Below, in pieces: positions 24,253 through 35,626 of a DNA stretch of 64,000 nt. This stretch comes from Straminergon stramineum (Eukaryota > Streptophyta > Bryopsida > Hypnales > Calliergonaceae). The translations under genes were made by a program, and so were the position numbers. Position 1 is the stretch's first letter. Each line of letters opens with the position of its first letter. The notes beneath the pieces were generated by a model, which saw nothing but the letters and a program-made list of their open reading frames with translations, was not told where the DNA came from and did not search any database. The stretch is from the NCBI GenBank assembly GCA_963920665.1, contig OY987272.1, forward strand, positions 15,939,001 to 16,003,000, written 5' to 3'.

Positions 24253-26511
24253 TGAGATGGCCAATTGGAATGCGGCATAGATTGTCTATGGAAGTGGGTC
24301 GCCCGATGAGAAAATGGAGAATTGCGAGAGAACGTGTTTGCTGCATTGGAGTAGTTCATTCCACAAGCATACCCAAAAGCACACCATGGAAGCATTCCAA
24401 CAACAACACATTACCCTTTGCAATCAATACAAAGAATCTAAGACTGTCGAAGAAGTAGAGACGCGGTACCTTGCAATTCGATCTTGGTGGTTGTCGTCAG
24501 GTGCTGCAAGTGAAGAAGATCTTCATCACTTGGACCACTGGCTAGCCTTCTGGCATTTTCGATACCTACAGTGGAGAGGCTTCATGACTATGGTAAGTGA
24601 CTTCTTATGTTGATTTTGAAGTATCCATTCTCCTCTATTTAAAGTGGTTGTTGAAAAATAGAGGTGTACCCTCCAAACTTAGAGGCATGTACATGGAGAC
24701 TTTGATTGAAAATATTCCAGTAGGAATGACTTTTACATTTTATGAATTCATTGATGAGCATGTGAGGGGGGACCCAAATGGGGGATCAGGGATAGGGCAC
24801 CCAGGCCTTAGTCGGATCCGACTGAAGGTTCTGGGCTCCCAAATGTTATTCTTTTTTTAAAGACTCCCACTCAAGAAGGAGCTCTTGGACCCCCTCCTCA
24901 GAATCTCATGTCAGTCTTTTTCCTCCAAGGTAGACATCTTGTGTAGTGCTCATTCGTAGAGAGAAGAATCTCTTTCATATTTTTACATTCATGAACGTCT
25001 TCCTCTATAAGCAAATGAAGTTCATACATTTGCAATGAGTCCGGGATGATCACATGGGCTATTAATCCTCAGATATGAAATTGGATGTCCTCACTCATGT
25101 GTTATGGATGAATGGATTTGTAGAAATTGAGTTTGGAGGAGATGACCGACCTACCTTTCTACAATTTGTCTGAAACGGTTCACAACAAATAGCTTCAAAT
25201 GTCAGGAAAGCGAGGAAACAACCTCTTCGACGCAACTTGCGATGACACATTCGTGCATGGATGCAAATGACCAACTATCAGGCATACCTTAGAGGACATG
25301 CATTTGGATCGGGGTCGTCCAAGGGGGAACTCAAACTAAGAGCTGCGAGACGAAGTGGATGTCCCAAGAAATTTGCAGAAGCGTTCAACACGTTCCCTGG
25401 AGCAAATGGGTTGGGAACAAGAATACCACACTTGGAAGGAGAGGAAATCTTTGGGAGCACAAAGAGGAAGTTGGACATACCCATCGGTGATGCCAGAGAT
25501 TCACATAGACCGGACAAAGTGAACTTCTCTTAGCCGCGTGTGAGAACTAGGTCCACAACGACTTCTCTTCAATCTTTGGAGGGCCCAAGTGAACAATCTC
25601 AAACCCAGAACCCTAAACATGTCACAACGGCATTTGAAAGTGACTGTGACACCTCCAAGTGGCACATTGCTAGGATCAGCCACAAGTCCAATGCAAAATG
25701 CCACGCTCAACAAGGGACCACCAACATCAAGTGCACCTCCAAAATCACAAGGGGAAGGAAGGGAACACTAGCTCCAACCTATTGGGGCCGAAAATAAGAT
25801 TATGGGAGCAAACAGGAGGTAGTGGTCGACTTTTGGTTCTGTTGGAATGACATTGAACGATGTGTAAAAGGTACGGAAAGGAAGTGGGTCATTGATTGGC
25901 CTGAGGTACCAAAGGTGTGGCCCGTTCTCAGTGGGACCAACCTCAATAGGGAGGAGACTCTACTGCTACAACATGTAGGCTTCCACCTTCAAGAAAGGCC
26001 GACATTGTCCCCACGGCAACTCTTCACCATGTCGAAGGTTTTCTAGACTATATCGTATAACCAACCAATGCCCAAGAACCCGGATGCATATCCAATGGTT
26101 AGGAACAACCGAACCATTCGGAGGATAGCCAATGCACCAACTACGGAACAACGGAATAAGTGGGAAAGTGCAGCAAATGTTAGAGGACAAATAGTGGGAG
26201 TCACCTTGCTTCCCTTCCTAGGCCTTGGTGCAATAGTGGCGCTTGAGACAGGGATAGACACTAACAAAAACATCTATCGAATTACAGTGGGTATGTTCCC
26301 TACTTGCACATGCCTAGACTTCGTGAATATGGTTGTTTCAACTATTGGAGGTCGACAACAATACGTGAATTGCAAACACCTATACTACTTGTATAGATAC
26401 TTTTGCAAGATGGACATCCATGAAGACAAATTCATTCATGCACCTAGTTATAGCTTCAATGAATTGAAGGTACTCCTAGTTCAAGCAAGAATCATTACAG
26501 TTCTAGAATAG
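24251..26511 (+). pseudogene. Transposase C-terminal part with SWIM zinc finger
   Basis: Broken frames continue the MULE transposase. 24251-24595 encodes the MULE CxxH segment and AIRSWWLSSGA, with an in-frame TAG at 24272. The frame then shifts near 24600 and meets palindromic copy 7. From 25261 to 26511 a frame with stops at 25531, 25795 and 26044 ends in a SWIM finger. Its CTC is encoded at 26305-26313 and CKH at 26371-26379, followed by LYYLYRYFCKMD. SWIM fingers (CxCx(n)CxH) are the usual C-terminal DNA- or protein-binding module of MULE transposases. A stretch around 25590-25770 reads better in another frame, so extra indels are likely. Confidence 0.75.
24764..24846. repeat. Palindromic element, copy 7 (degenerate, in transposase)
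   Basis: Centre AGTCGGATCCGACT at 24810-24823 is intact, preceded by CCTT as in copy 1. The outer arms are weak (GGGGGGACCCAAAT and GGGCTCCCAAATG). It interrupts the reading of the transposase pseudogene. Confidence 0.7.
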
Positions 26512-27313
26512 GCATGGCTACATTTATCCGTGTACTTCAATTACATAGTATTCATTCCCATATATTGCGATTGAAATGACTTGCAGTGTATAGAGGAAAA
26601 ATGTTAATGCATTCATGAAATATAGAAGCATGTTTCATAAGTGAAGTGCTTTGTTGCCAATTCATGGAAATGACTATATTTCCAAGTATTTTTCCTACTT
26701 TCAAAACGTCTTCATAGTCTTTTTACTTCCAATGTGTTCCCATTCATTTTCCCATTTTTTAAATTTCTGTCCCTAGGGTTTTTTCCCCATTTTTTTCCCT
26801 TTCCCCATTTTCTCCCTTTCCTCATTCTTTGGTTTCCTCGGGTTTTTTTCTTTTCACATTTCATTTATCTTCTCCATTCCCTACAATTTGGGGGAGGATG
26901 TCAACATTTTGGCAGTTCTCACAATTATGAAGAGAAATGAATTTTATAATTGTAAATTATGTAAACCACCAAAACTTAAGATTCAAGTCAAATGCCGATC
27001 CTAAAATCCACTATGGCTTCTACTCATCATCTCACCCAAACCTTGAGGTTTTGTACTCACCCTACACAAAGTCACATGAAGAATCCCAATTGTTCTAGGA
27101 TATTCAAACACCAAATCCTATGTATTCAAATTAGGTAGTGAAAACAACACAACTAAGTTGTGTCCAAATGGCATCTATCTATAATACTGAAACCATCTAG
27201 CATATTTCCCACTATAATCATTGAACTAAGTGCTGCAACTTCCCAATCAAATTTGACAATCTTTTCCCATAGTAATAAGCAATTTTTGAAGAATAAAAAA
27301 GAACTCATTCCAG
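26512..27313 (+). other. 3' region of the MULE
   Basis: No gene. A pyrimidine-rich run (CCCATTTTTTTCCC type) lies at 26740-26880, followed by TTTGGGGGAGGATGTCAAC at 26887. The rest is AT-rich. Confidence 0.4.
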
Positions 27314-27518
27314 AGTCCACAGTTTGAGGGGACACGGTCATAGGTCACAATTTTTACTAAAAATAGGAAATTTTTGTCCATTTTGGGAGAAAAAATGAAC
27401 AAAAAAAATTTGGGGGCAATTTTTTGCTCCAAAAAAGTTTTGGGGGCTCTAGGCTCACATACTCCACGCTCATAGCTCACAGGCTCACGACTCCAAGCTC
27501 ACACACTAGCGTCGTTGG
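27314..27518 (+). repeat. Right terminal repeat with CTCAC array
   Basis: Carries CCACAGTTTGAGGGGACACGG, then ATAGGTCACAA, A-rich DNA, TGGGGGCTC, a GCTCAC array (27450-27505) and CACTAGCGTCGTTGG (27504-27518). It is inverted relative to 9400-9500 and direct to 24050-24252. Confidence 0.65.
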
Positions 27519-27842
27519 GTGCATGAACGATTGTGTTGGTATTCACTTTTTTTAATCATATTGGTTTGAGTGATTAGGGGCTGCCCCAACTTATAAGTCT
27601 TGAATTTTATGGAGTTCATTTGAGTGTTCTTAATTACTTGAATCGTATTCGAGTTGATAGGGTTGTCAAAAACCCAAGGTGTTCAATATTATAGTTGATT
27701 TGGTTGTCAGTAACAGTAGGTTCAATTTGTTTTAATACAAATTCTTTTTTTTCATTTGGTACATTTAGCCCAAGCGGGTGGAAATTGCATTTAAACTTTG
27801 TAATCCTTTCAGTTCATTATTAATTGAGGTTTGGAGGTTATC

Positions 27843-28931
27843 ATGTCGCGCAGAAGTGGTGGAGGAAGTAAGAAGGGGAAATCACAAGAGATGGATTGGA
27901 AAGAGTGGGGAGACGTAACTTGTGTTGCGAAGGATGGATGGGAAAAGGAGTCCAAGAAAGTATGGCACTGCACAACATGCAAGAAGTACGGAAAAATGAC
28001 GCACCTCTCCAAACTATGGTCATGTGATCGCACAGAGGTGCAAGTTTGTCGTTGGGAAGGACAAATGTACACATGTAAGAGCAAACACTTTGTTCGCTGA
28101 TACAAGGAGATAACATTTGCATCAAGTTTACCAAGCTCCAAACCAAACGTCATGAACTATTCGAACATGGCTATGATTTGGGTGGAGATAGTACTCTATA
28201 AAGAAGTAGATTGGCGCATGGTTGCAAGGCGCAATGTCAAGAATTTCATTCGCGAGGAAGCCATAATTCCTACTAATTGGGTTGGACCAAGCAATTGCAT
28301 GCCGGAGTGGTCCAATCGAGGCTATGGAGGACTTCCTTTGGTCGTCTTGAAGGATGCTGAAGATGATTGGTCAGATGAAGATGATGTTGATGATGATCCA
28401 CCACCCGTGACATTTGGTGAGAGATATGAATGTCGAGAAGATTGAGAAGACATTGAGTACCAACAACAAATGCAGGAGGCCATGCGCCGAAGCATGGAAG
28501 ACCGGGGTCGGCAACATGATGGGTCCTACTACCGTGACTATAATGCACGTGGATTACAAGATGGGACAGGTGGTTCAGATTATGGTAATGCCCCCCAAGT
28601 TGGCTCTCAAAGTATAGGAAGAAGCCATAGAATGACACACTATGGTGGTTCTAGCCAAGGAGGCTCTCAATACTACTCTAGATCGACTACATATGGTTCA
28701 TATGGGCATCAGGGAGGCCCTTATTATGGCGGATCAAGTCAAAGAGGGTCCTGGGAGAGTGCTCCAATTCCTCCTCCAACCTTTGGAGGTCCTTCTTTTG
28801 GAAATGAATATGGACAAGGAGGTGCATCAAGTGGATATGGTTACAACTATGGGGGTGGACCATATATTGGGGTACATCCTTCAAGCCCAAATGACAACAA
28901 GCATTCCAATTCGGATTCCGATTTAGAGTAA
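27843..28931 (+). pseudogene. KEVDW-motif protein with Gly/Tyr/Ser-rich tail
   Basis: One reading frame of 363 codons from ATG 27843, broken only by TGA at 28098 and 28443, both one step from CGA. The N-terminus is basic, then comes a Cys-rich stretch (WHCTTCKK, two further CxxxxxxC-like pairs). Near codon 118 is LYKEVDWRMVARR, a motif also present in the genes at 41898 and 48500. An acidic patch (DDWSDEDDVDDD) follows. From about codon 220 the tail is Gly/Ser/Tyr/Gln-rich with GGSSQGGS and YGGSSQRG units, similar in composition to prion-like disordered tails. No known domain was recognised; it may be cargo or a structural protein of a mobile element. Confidence 0.6.
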
Positions 28932-30000
28932 AGTAGTTAAGTAGAGTATGGTATTCTAGTCATCTTATGTTTGTTTTACTGTATGGTTCACTCATTGTAA
29001 TATACATAGATGGTAGAGTGCAACAAATATAGCACAATGCTCTTGACGAGTTGTAATCACCTTTTTGTGATTTTGATACAAATACATTGTATTTTTATAT
29101 TTTAATAAAGCGATATTTATGTCACGTAATTTGTAGGATTTAATACCATTGATGTATGACTATGGATTAATGGATATTTGTGAAAATGGAAAATGTATTG
29201 GACCACTTTCTATAATTTTCTCATTTCAATCATTCAATGTGAATAGGTGAATTGCAAATGCAAAGGATGTCCCAAATATACAATAGAGGTTTGTAGAATA
29301 GTGAGAACCACCATTTTAGTTTCATTTGCTATTAGAAATTGAACCCTAAACCCTAGAAGTCCAAAGGCTTTTTTCCATCAAAGACCATTTAGTGATTTAG
29401 AATTGCCATTTCAATTACAAAGAACTAGAAAATGTAGGAACAATGTTTTTGGCATGTCGGATTGTACAATTTTGTACTATAGCAATTTATGAATGTGTAG
29501 AAGTAATTTCAAAAACTTAACCCACATAGATTGTAAGATATTTGGCTATTTGCATTCAAGGTGACTGAAACAAATGATTTTGCTATTTGCTTGACTAGAT
29601 TTTTGGCTTCTATTTATTGAAACAATAAATATTTCCACTTGTGAGTATGATTTTATAATTTTGTATGTTGAAGACTTGAAGAATTTAGATGAGAGCATGA
29701 GAATGTAGGAAGAAAAATTCCCCCAAAAGATGTTTAGTTTTTATTCATAAGAGAATTGATAAGTTGAGTATATTCAAGATAGATACTAGAACATTAATAA
29801 TTTTAAGATAAAATTATGTAAATATGAGAATCTCAACAGTGAGAGTATTTCAACAAGCAAACTTCACCGGCTATCCCTCTATAATTTTTTTTCATTTCCA
29901 TGATAGATGATTTACTTGATTCTTACTTTCGTTTGAAACTAAAATGTTGAATATGATACCTATGTTTGACTTAGAGATGTTCAAGAGATATTAAAATCTC
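28932..30000. other. AT-rich intergenic DNA
   Basis: No coding domain or repeat structure could be supported. Two CCCTAAA-like units at 29340 are too few to be telomeric. Confidence 0.4.
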
Positions 30001-30054
30001 TGATCGTGCAATTCATCTCTTCCATCCACCTCGTTTCATTCGTCTACCGTTGTT

Positions 30055-30424
30055 GGACGAGCTGCCGCATCCACGCCATCCACACCGTCCGATCCTACGG
30101 ACAACCTACTGTTCGTCCGATTGAACGAGCTCGTAGCGTCCGCGACAAGCCAGCTGTTAGATCTGGCAGATGCCGATCGTCCTGCTGATCGGACGGCCGG
30201 CTCGAGGCAAACGGATGATCGTCCGCACGGTCGGACGGTTGGCTCGGGGTGGACAGAAGACTGTCCTCGGAATCAGACGGCCATGACGAGGCAGACGGCC
30301 ACCTCGAGGCGGTCGGAGTGCAGTCGAACGATCGGACGACTACGACGAGGTGGACGGAAGGCTGTCCGTACGATCGGATGGCCACGAGGAGGCGGACGGG
30401 GACGAGCCATCCGCCCCGTATAAG
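30055..30424 (+). repeat. GC-rich CGGACGG array with TATA box
   Basis: About 370 bp rich in CGGACGG, CGATCGGA and CGTCCG units, in sharp contrast to the AT-rich flanks. It ends in CCCCGTATAAGTGGGG, with a TATA-like TATAAG at 30419-30424, 204 bp before the ATG of the kinase-like gene. CCATCCACACCGTCCG at 30078 is matched in reverse complement near 33510. Confidence 0.7.
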
Positions 30425-30627
30425 TGGGGCAGACAACCCATCCGCAATCACTTTCGCCTTGCCCCTTGAGTTTTGCAAGTGTGAAGTGGAGAGCTTGGTG
30501 GTTCGTCCTCTATTGGTTCCTCTCCTTGGGAAGGCGGAAGTCTTATTTGGGGGCCCCATTATTGCCATTTTTTGTAGCGAACTTCTAAGTTTTAGTTACA
30601 AATTTCGGGTATTAAAAATTTATCACG

Positions 30628-32139
30628 ATGCCAAGATCGAAGAAGGCGGTGAAGGAAAAACAAGTGGTACAAGAGGTGGAAAGTAAGGAAATTCCATCCG
30701 ATGCATGCAAAGCATTCATGACCAAATGCATTGCAAAATTCTATGAATCGGAAACCACTGTGTCTCTTGACACAAAATATGTAAGATATGGAGAGGAGTG
30801 TCCATCCAAATTCAAGATAGACATGACGTAGAGAATGTTGGATGCTTTATACGTTCCGCAATGGCAACATGAGACGGAGAAGATGGGCTTCAATAAATGT
30901 TTGGAGAACAAAGTGCATGATGCATTGTAGAACGTTGATGTGGTTCTCGCAAAATACGGCAAACAACACCGTGCAAATGATGAAGCCTTTGAGTAAGTCA
31001 TTCTCAAAGCTCAATTGTTTATTGGGGGTTGCGCCCTATATGCGAAGAGGCGTAATAGACAAGGGTCATTAGGTTGGTGGACTAGCCGTGAGGGTCTTGC
31101 TGAATTGGATATGGGTAGACGTCATCTTATAGCACTTCCGGACACCGCACGGGTGATTCCCCAAGATGGCTTAATCATAAAGGGAAGATATGCAACGATT
31201 CAGAGGGTGAGAATTGAAGGATGTCCAGGGATAGCTCCATCTTGGGAGTTCACAGCAAAGATATCCAACCACCATGCTACGCAGCCTCAGCTTGCAAAGT
31301 TGGAACATCAAAATGAATCAATGGCAATGAGGATTCCACATTCAGGAGTCATACGGTTTGTTGCAGTTCATGCAAGAACAAATGAAGGATACTCGTATTG
31401 GTGGAATGGCGGAACACTTCGGCAAATGTTGAACCTGGATAACAATTATTCAGACAACATATATGTTTGGTTATAGTATTCGAACCCAACAAAGTCCGAT
31501 GTGACTAAAGCTTTTCATCTCTCTCGGTTTCGGAAGAAGCACACCGAGCTTGCTTGGGCATTGGTATATATCATGAATGCGGTACATGTGTCTGGACATC
31601 TATACAATGATATTTCTCCAGACAACATCATGTTTCATTTTCCTGATGATGAATCACGTGTTTACATTGGCATTTGCGATTGGGGCATGACTACTGTAGC
31701 TACCGAACCAATGAAATCCTTGTATACATTCACATCTGTAAGTGACATGAACGAAGCTTTAACAAGGAGGTGGTGGGTGGATCCAAGCATTGCATATTTG
31801 CATAGAAGAGATGCAAATGTGGAAATCATTCCACATTTATCATGTGCATTAGAGGAATATGCGATTGGTAAAATAGCTCAAAGGATCAATAAACAATGCA
31901 TGTTAGAGAACTACAGTAGATTGCAACGGGAAACAAAAGCAATGGCCATGTTTAGCCACCACCAATTGAGAATTGTGTTTCACCAATACTTGGACTGGCT
32001 TTGTCAAAGAGGTGATGGTCATCGGGGGGGGGGTTGGCCCACATCATCAATTGGTTCACTGGCCAATTCAATTGGCCTATGTCGGATGAACACTTCTGAC
32101 ATTCATATTAGTAATATAGTGCAAGAGTGCACTATATAG
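30628..32139 (+). pseudogene. Kinase-like protein A, intronless
   Basis: A single frame of 504 codons from ATG 30628 with four stops (30829, 30928, 30994 and 31474), each one C-to-T change from CAG or CAA. It has protein-kinase landmarks: a glycine-loop-like KGRYATIQRV, a Lys in FTAKIS, a hinge-like YSYWWNGG, the catalytic loop YNDISPDNIM (Asp328, Asn333) and ICDWG in place of DFG (Asp351). The APE segment reads WVDPS and is degenerate. A run of ten G at 32024 probably shifts the frame in the C-lobe. It is homologous along its length to the gene at 39395. Substrate and role are unknown; it could be a pseudokinase. Confidence 0.7.
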
Positions 32140-33350
32140 AGTTTTATAAATATTTAATAAATGTAGAACTTTGGATTTATGCATGTAGATTGCTTAGTAT
32201 ATATGCACCCCTAGAGTATGTCAATATATGTGAAATTAGACATACATTTTGAATTTTTCAATGTATTTGAATTGTTTTTGAATGAATATCAATTTTTGAC
32301 AAATCAAAAATATCTCTTGTTTGAGTGCAAAGTGCAATATTTCTTCTTGAATGTAGATGGCTATTTAGTTGACAAGCTTGTATGACAAATTGCATGATGT
32401 ATGATGTGTGAGTGCAAAAGTTTCTGAGCCCGTTCAATTTCATTTGGAATAAGTCTTGGAAGAAGACCATTTCATTTATGATATGGAATTACTTGGACCT
32501 TCTTAGAAGTTGTGTTCCAACAATTTCATTGATATTTGAATTATCATGACGACCCATTAAAGCAATTGTGGTTTTATTGTTTTAGTGTGTATACTTATAA
32601 TGAATCAACTATGAAGAGACATAATTAGTAAATTCATCACAAATTTACAATGAAGGATTTTAAAGTAATTTACATAAATGATTTGTTTGAAAAAGGAAGT
32701 TGTATCTTATTCACATGAAATCTTTGGAAGCAAACATGAAGCATGTGACCGTATGTCCGTATTTTTGTTGGCATGTAATTTTGAGATTAAATTGTTATAT
32801 GTTTTTTTTTAAGAGAATTTTCCAGTAGCAAATGATTTTATCAATTCAAACAAAATTCTAACGTGATACATGAAGTGAAATCGAAAAACAAAGAGAGTGA
32901 TTCAATTTTAGTGTTTTTTCAAAAAGGTTTAGGACTTTACGGCACTTGGATTTTTAAAAGCCTTTGGGTTCCCAATTTAGACCCTCAATTTTTTTTTCAT
33001 TGCATTGTTTTCGTAAAATGAACAAAGGAAAATAGGAAATTAAGCTCTAAATGAATGGGTTACAAAATGTATGAGTGTCCAATATTTTCCTAAACCCGAA
33101 ACCGTAATTAATTTGTTATTTTGAGTACCAGTTCTTTGTATATTTATTAAAAAAATCCTTTGAAATTCTATTGCAGCACTCGAAAATTAATTACGAAAAT
33201 AAAGGACTTTTTTCTTTACAAATTTGTAAAGTGCAATGTTCTTTTTGTTCATTGCTAAGGACTCTTAGAAATGAGCATGAATTGTACCAAATTTCAAAAA
33301 CAAAATCGCATTAGAAATTCTCTTAGAATAAAAAAAAATGATAGAGACTA
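32140..33350. other. AT-rich DNA 3' of kinase-like gene A
   Basis: No gene or structured repeat was recognised. Confidence 0.4.
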
Positions 33351-33359
33351 AATTCAGGG

Positions 33360-33540
33360 AGTCTTAAGCGGTCAGACGGGTTGGCGGACGGGCTCCAGAA
33401 TCCGCGGACAGGCGGACAAGATGGCAGATGAGCTGTAGAAACCACGGACGAGGTCGTAGGTGGGCGGATGGGATGGCAAACAGGCTGTAAAAACCGCGGA
33501 CGGCGGTGTGGATGGGATTGCAGACGGGAAATTACCCCAG
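33360..33540 (-). repeat. GC-rich CGGACGG array, inverted partner
   Basis: Contains GGCGGACGGG, CCGCGGACAGGCGGAC and CCGCGGACGGCGGTGTGGATGG. Its reverse complement, CCATCCACACCGCCGTCCG, matches 30078-30093. The two arrays thus bracket kinase-like gene A in inverted order. Confidence 0.6.
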
Positions 33541-34499
33541 GGTAAAAACCAAATTTTTTGAATGTCACAGGATGTCCAGGGGGGTTGCGGAGGTGGACGC
33601 TGGTAGCTGCGTCAAGATGCCCTATCAACCCTGGATGTAATTTAGGGATCAATATTGTATCCATTCATTTCTTTTACTAGGAAAGTCAAAATTTAACTTG
33701 CTTTATCATTCTGAAAAGGAAAAATTACATTCTACAAGTTAGGTTAGATTGATTTTAGTTTGAATTCATCTTTTGATTAGTCATTTGATTTAGTTAACCA
33801 TAGTTTAAAAAATTAGGATTTACATAATTTAAGTTCAAATTGGATATTTAAAAACAAAGTGTCCATTTCTTGAAAGGCACGAATTGAACTTAGACCAAAA
33901 ACACTCTAAAGAAATTGATTTAACAAGTCGTTAGAACCCGTGTGCATGTTTTAATTCAAAGGGTGGAGTTTAAAACACTCACAGCTAGTTGGTTGCCCGT
34001 ATGCCAAGCAGGTTGGCCTTTGTCCAACCATCCACCCTCAAGCCGATCACCTATCCACCTAGTTCGACCCACATGGCTAATTGCCTATCCACCCCTTCTG
34101 CCTGTCTAGCGGATGAGGTGAGACTCTAAAGTCTCTATGTCCCCGAACGTTCGAGAAGCAGCGGACATGGATGTTGGACGATCAAACATCTGTGCAACCC
34201 TGCCCACTTTACCTTGATGATGCCACTTTTGGGGGCCTCTAACTTGCTTTCAGTGCTGATGTTGTCTTACCTTATCCTTGTCATTATGGACAAGGTTCTT
34301 TTGTCGAACGTGTTTTGGGGTTTGGGTGTTGAGTTGTTTGTCTGATGTCGTATGTCATATAAGACAAGTGTCGCATATACGAGACAAATTTCACGAGCGC
34401 AAAATTAGGGTTTAGGGATTTCAAGCAAGGCAGCCAAAATTTTTATCTTACGTGGTAGGTTGTCAACAGTGACGTAGAAAGCTTTGACCACGTCACCAT
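33541..34499. other. Unassigned intergenic DNA
   Basis: No gene was found. A moderately GC-rich stretch at 33980-34210 has Pro/Ser-rich translations in all frames and no domain. Confidence 0.3.
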
Positions 34500-34758
34500 G
34501 GGCGACTGCGGGTTGGGCGTGTGCGGGTAAGGTGGGGTGACCGCGGGTTCTAGAATGAGGGCGACTACGGGTCCAAAATCAAGGGCGACCGCGGGTCCCA
34601 AAATGAGGGCAACTGTGGGTCCAACCTAGGGCGATTGTAGGTACAGTGGGGCGACCGCGGGTCCTAAAATAAGGGCGATTGTAGGTCCAAAATCCAAGGT
34701 GACTATAGATCCAACCCAAGGCGACTAAGGGTGTAAAGGTGACCGTGGGTGTAAGGAA
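34500..34758 (-). repeat. GGGCGACTGCGGGT array
   Basis: About ten imperfect 14-25-bp units such as GGGCGACTGCGGGT, GGGCGACCGCGGGTCC and GGCGACTAAGGGT. Read on the minus strand these are ACCCGCGGTCGCC units, the family also found at 39131, 41247, 48676 and 49056. Confidence 0.8.
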
Positions 34759-35626
34759 AAGGGTGATCTTGGCTTTATCCCATACGCAAGGAATTTCTTT
34801 TGTTCCGTGGATGATAAGAACTTCTAATATACGACATAAATGCAATTGTCCATCTTTGAAAATTGGGTCCCAAAAGAGAGATCTTATTGAGTCCTCATAT
34901 TGGAAATGAGTATTTTTGTGAGGGGAAAGGCAAGTACATCACATCACATAGTTCCATTGGAGATGATTTTCATACTCACTAGTCCATCCGTAAATGGTTA
35001 AGAGCAACCTCGTGTGCCATTGCAATTGCAAACATGGATATAACGACCATTTCAATCTTGCTCATGATTTAGGATCCTTTAGTTTTCATGTGCCATTGCA
35101 TTCTCCTAAGCCTTAAATTAAGTACTTCACATTCTGTGGTCATTCACTCATTCATAGGAGCCTTTGAGTTCTACATTTTTTTATTACATATGGTTGGGAA
35201 TTTCTAATTCAAATTTTCTACTCCTATTGAAGTGTAGAAGCCAATATCGCAATTGGATATAATAATTACACCAAAAATAGATACAAAAACAAGAAAAAAG
35301 TAAGGATAATTAGTATTATTGTAATTATAAGTTGTACACACTAATAGAGGAGTGACCCAATCTTATAAATGAACTTCTACTTCAACTATTCTTCCATGAA
35401 CTTTGTTAAGATCTCTACTTCTACACCTATAGAAGTCCACACTAAAGATAGTGAATAGAACTTTGTAATTCTAATACTATCATGCTTTCATACTAAAGTA
35501 GATACTACACAAAACTCATCTATAGGCTATTTGCCTATGAACTTAAGCTGGAAAACTTCAACACACCAAAATTATACAAAAGCATTACATTACCACTTCA
35601 CTACCTCTAAATCTATATTTATAAAG
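34759..35626. other. AT-rich flank of the hAT gene
   Basis: No coding domain. It presumably contains the 3' UTR and end of the hAT element; I could not identify a terminal inverted repeat. Confidence 0.35.

Larger units (their letters stand above)
21280..26511 (+). pseudogene. MULE-family transposase, split by nested insertions
   Basis: Two coding blocks on the same strand appear to be halves of one Mutator-like transposase. The N-terminal block (21280-22818) carries a WRKY/GCM1-type zinc cluster. The C-terminal block (24251-26511) begins ANWNA..IVYGSG, contains the MULE CxxH segment ERTCLLHWSSSFHKH, and ends in a SWIM finger. Between them lie a gag-like element fragment and a terminal-repeat fragment, so part of the DDE core, probably with a catalytic Asp, is missing. 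A MULE transposase normally cuts and pastes its element by binding the terminal repeats. No intron is needed in the first block. The gene cannot make an active transposase. Confidence 0.75.
9400..27510. mobile_element. Proposed composite MULE with ParB-methyltransferase gene
   Basis: The left end (9400 onward) reads ACTAGCGTGTGAGC, then a run of GTGAGC-type repeats to 9451, then CCTATGACCGTGG at 9487. The right end, in reverse complement, has the same order: GCTAGTGTGTGAGC at about 27508 inward, GTGAGC-like repeats, then CCTATGACCGTG near 27340. Between them lie two divergent genes: a MULE transposase on plus and a ParB/methyltransferase gene on minus. Both run toward an end. The left end sits at the edge of the inverted-repeat arm. 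No target-site duplication was found, and a third, same-direction copy of the right end lies at 24050-24252. The limits are therefore a proposal. Confidence 0.5.

Noticed and set aside
26734..26940. 68-codon Phe/Pro-rich frame
   Set aside because: Arises from a pyrimidine-rich tract; not coding.
9390..27530. Target-site duplication of the proposed MULE
   Set aside because: Left flank TGACAGGGTT and right flank GTCGTTGGGT do not match convincingly.
27519..27580. Weak similarity to the reverse complement of 62040-62086, suggesting the MULE inserted in the left inverted-repeat arm
   Set aside because: Only GATTG.GTTGGT.TT-type matches with gaps; it does not continue beyond about 50 bp, so it may be chance.
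29340..29360. CCCTAAACCCTA, telomere-like
   Set aside because: Only two units; too short for an interstitial telomere array. Similar single units occur near 45890 by chance.
30121..30568. Long overlapping frames on both strands in the CGGACGG array
   Set aside because: GC-rich short repeats keep several frames open at once; the translations are Arg/Ser/Asp low complexity without domains.
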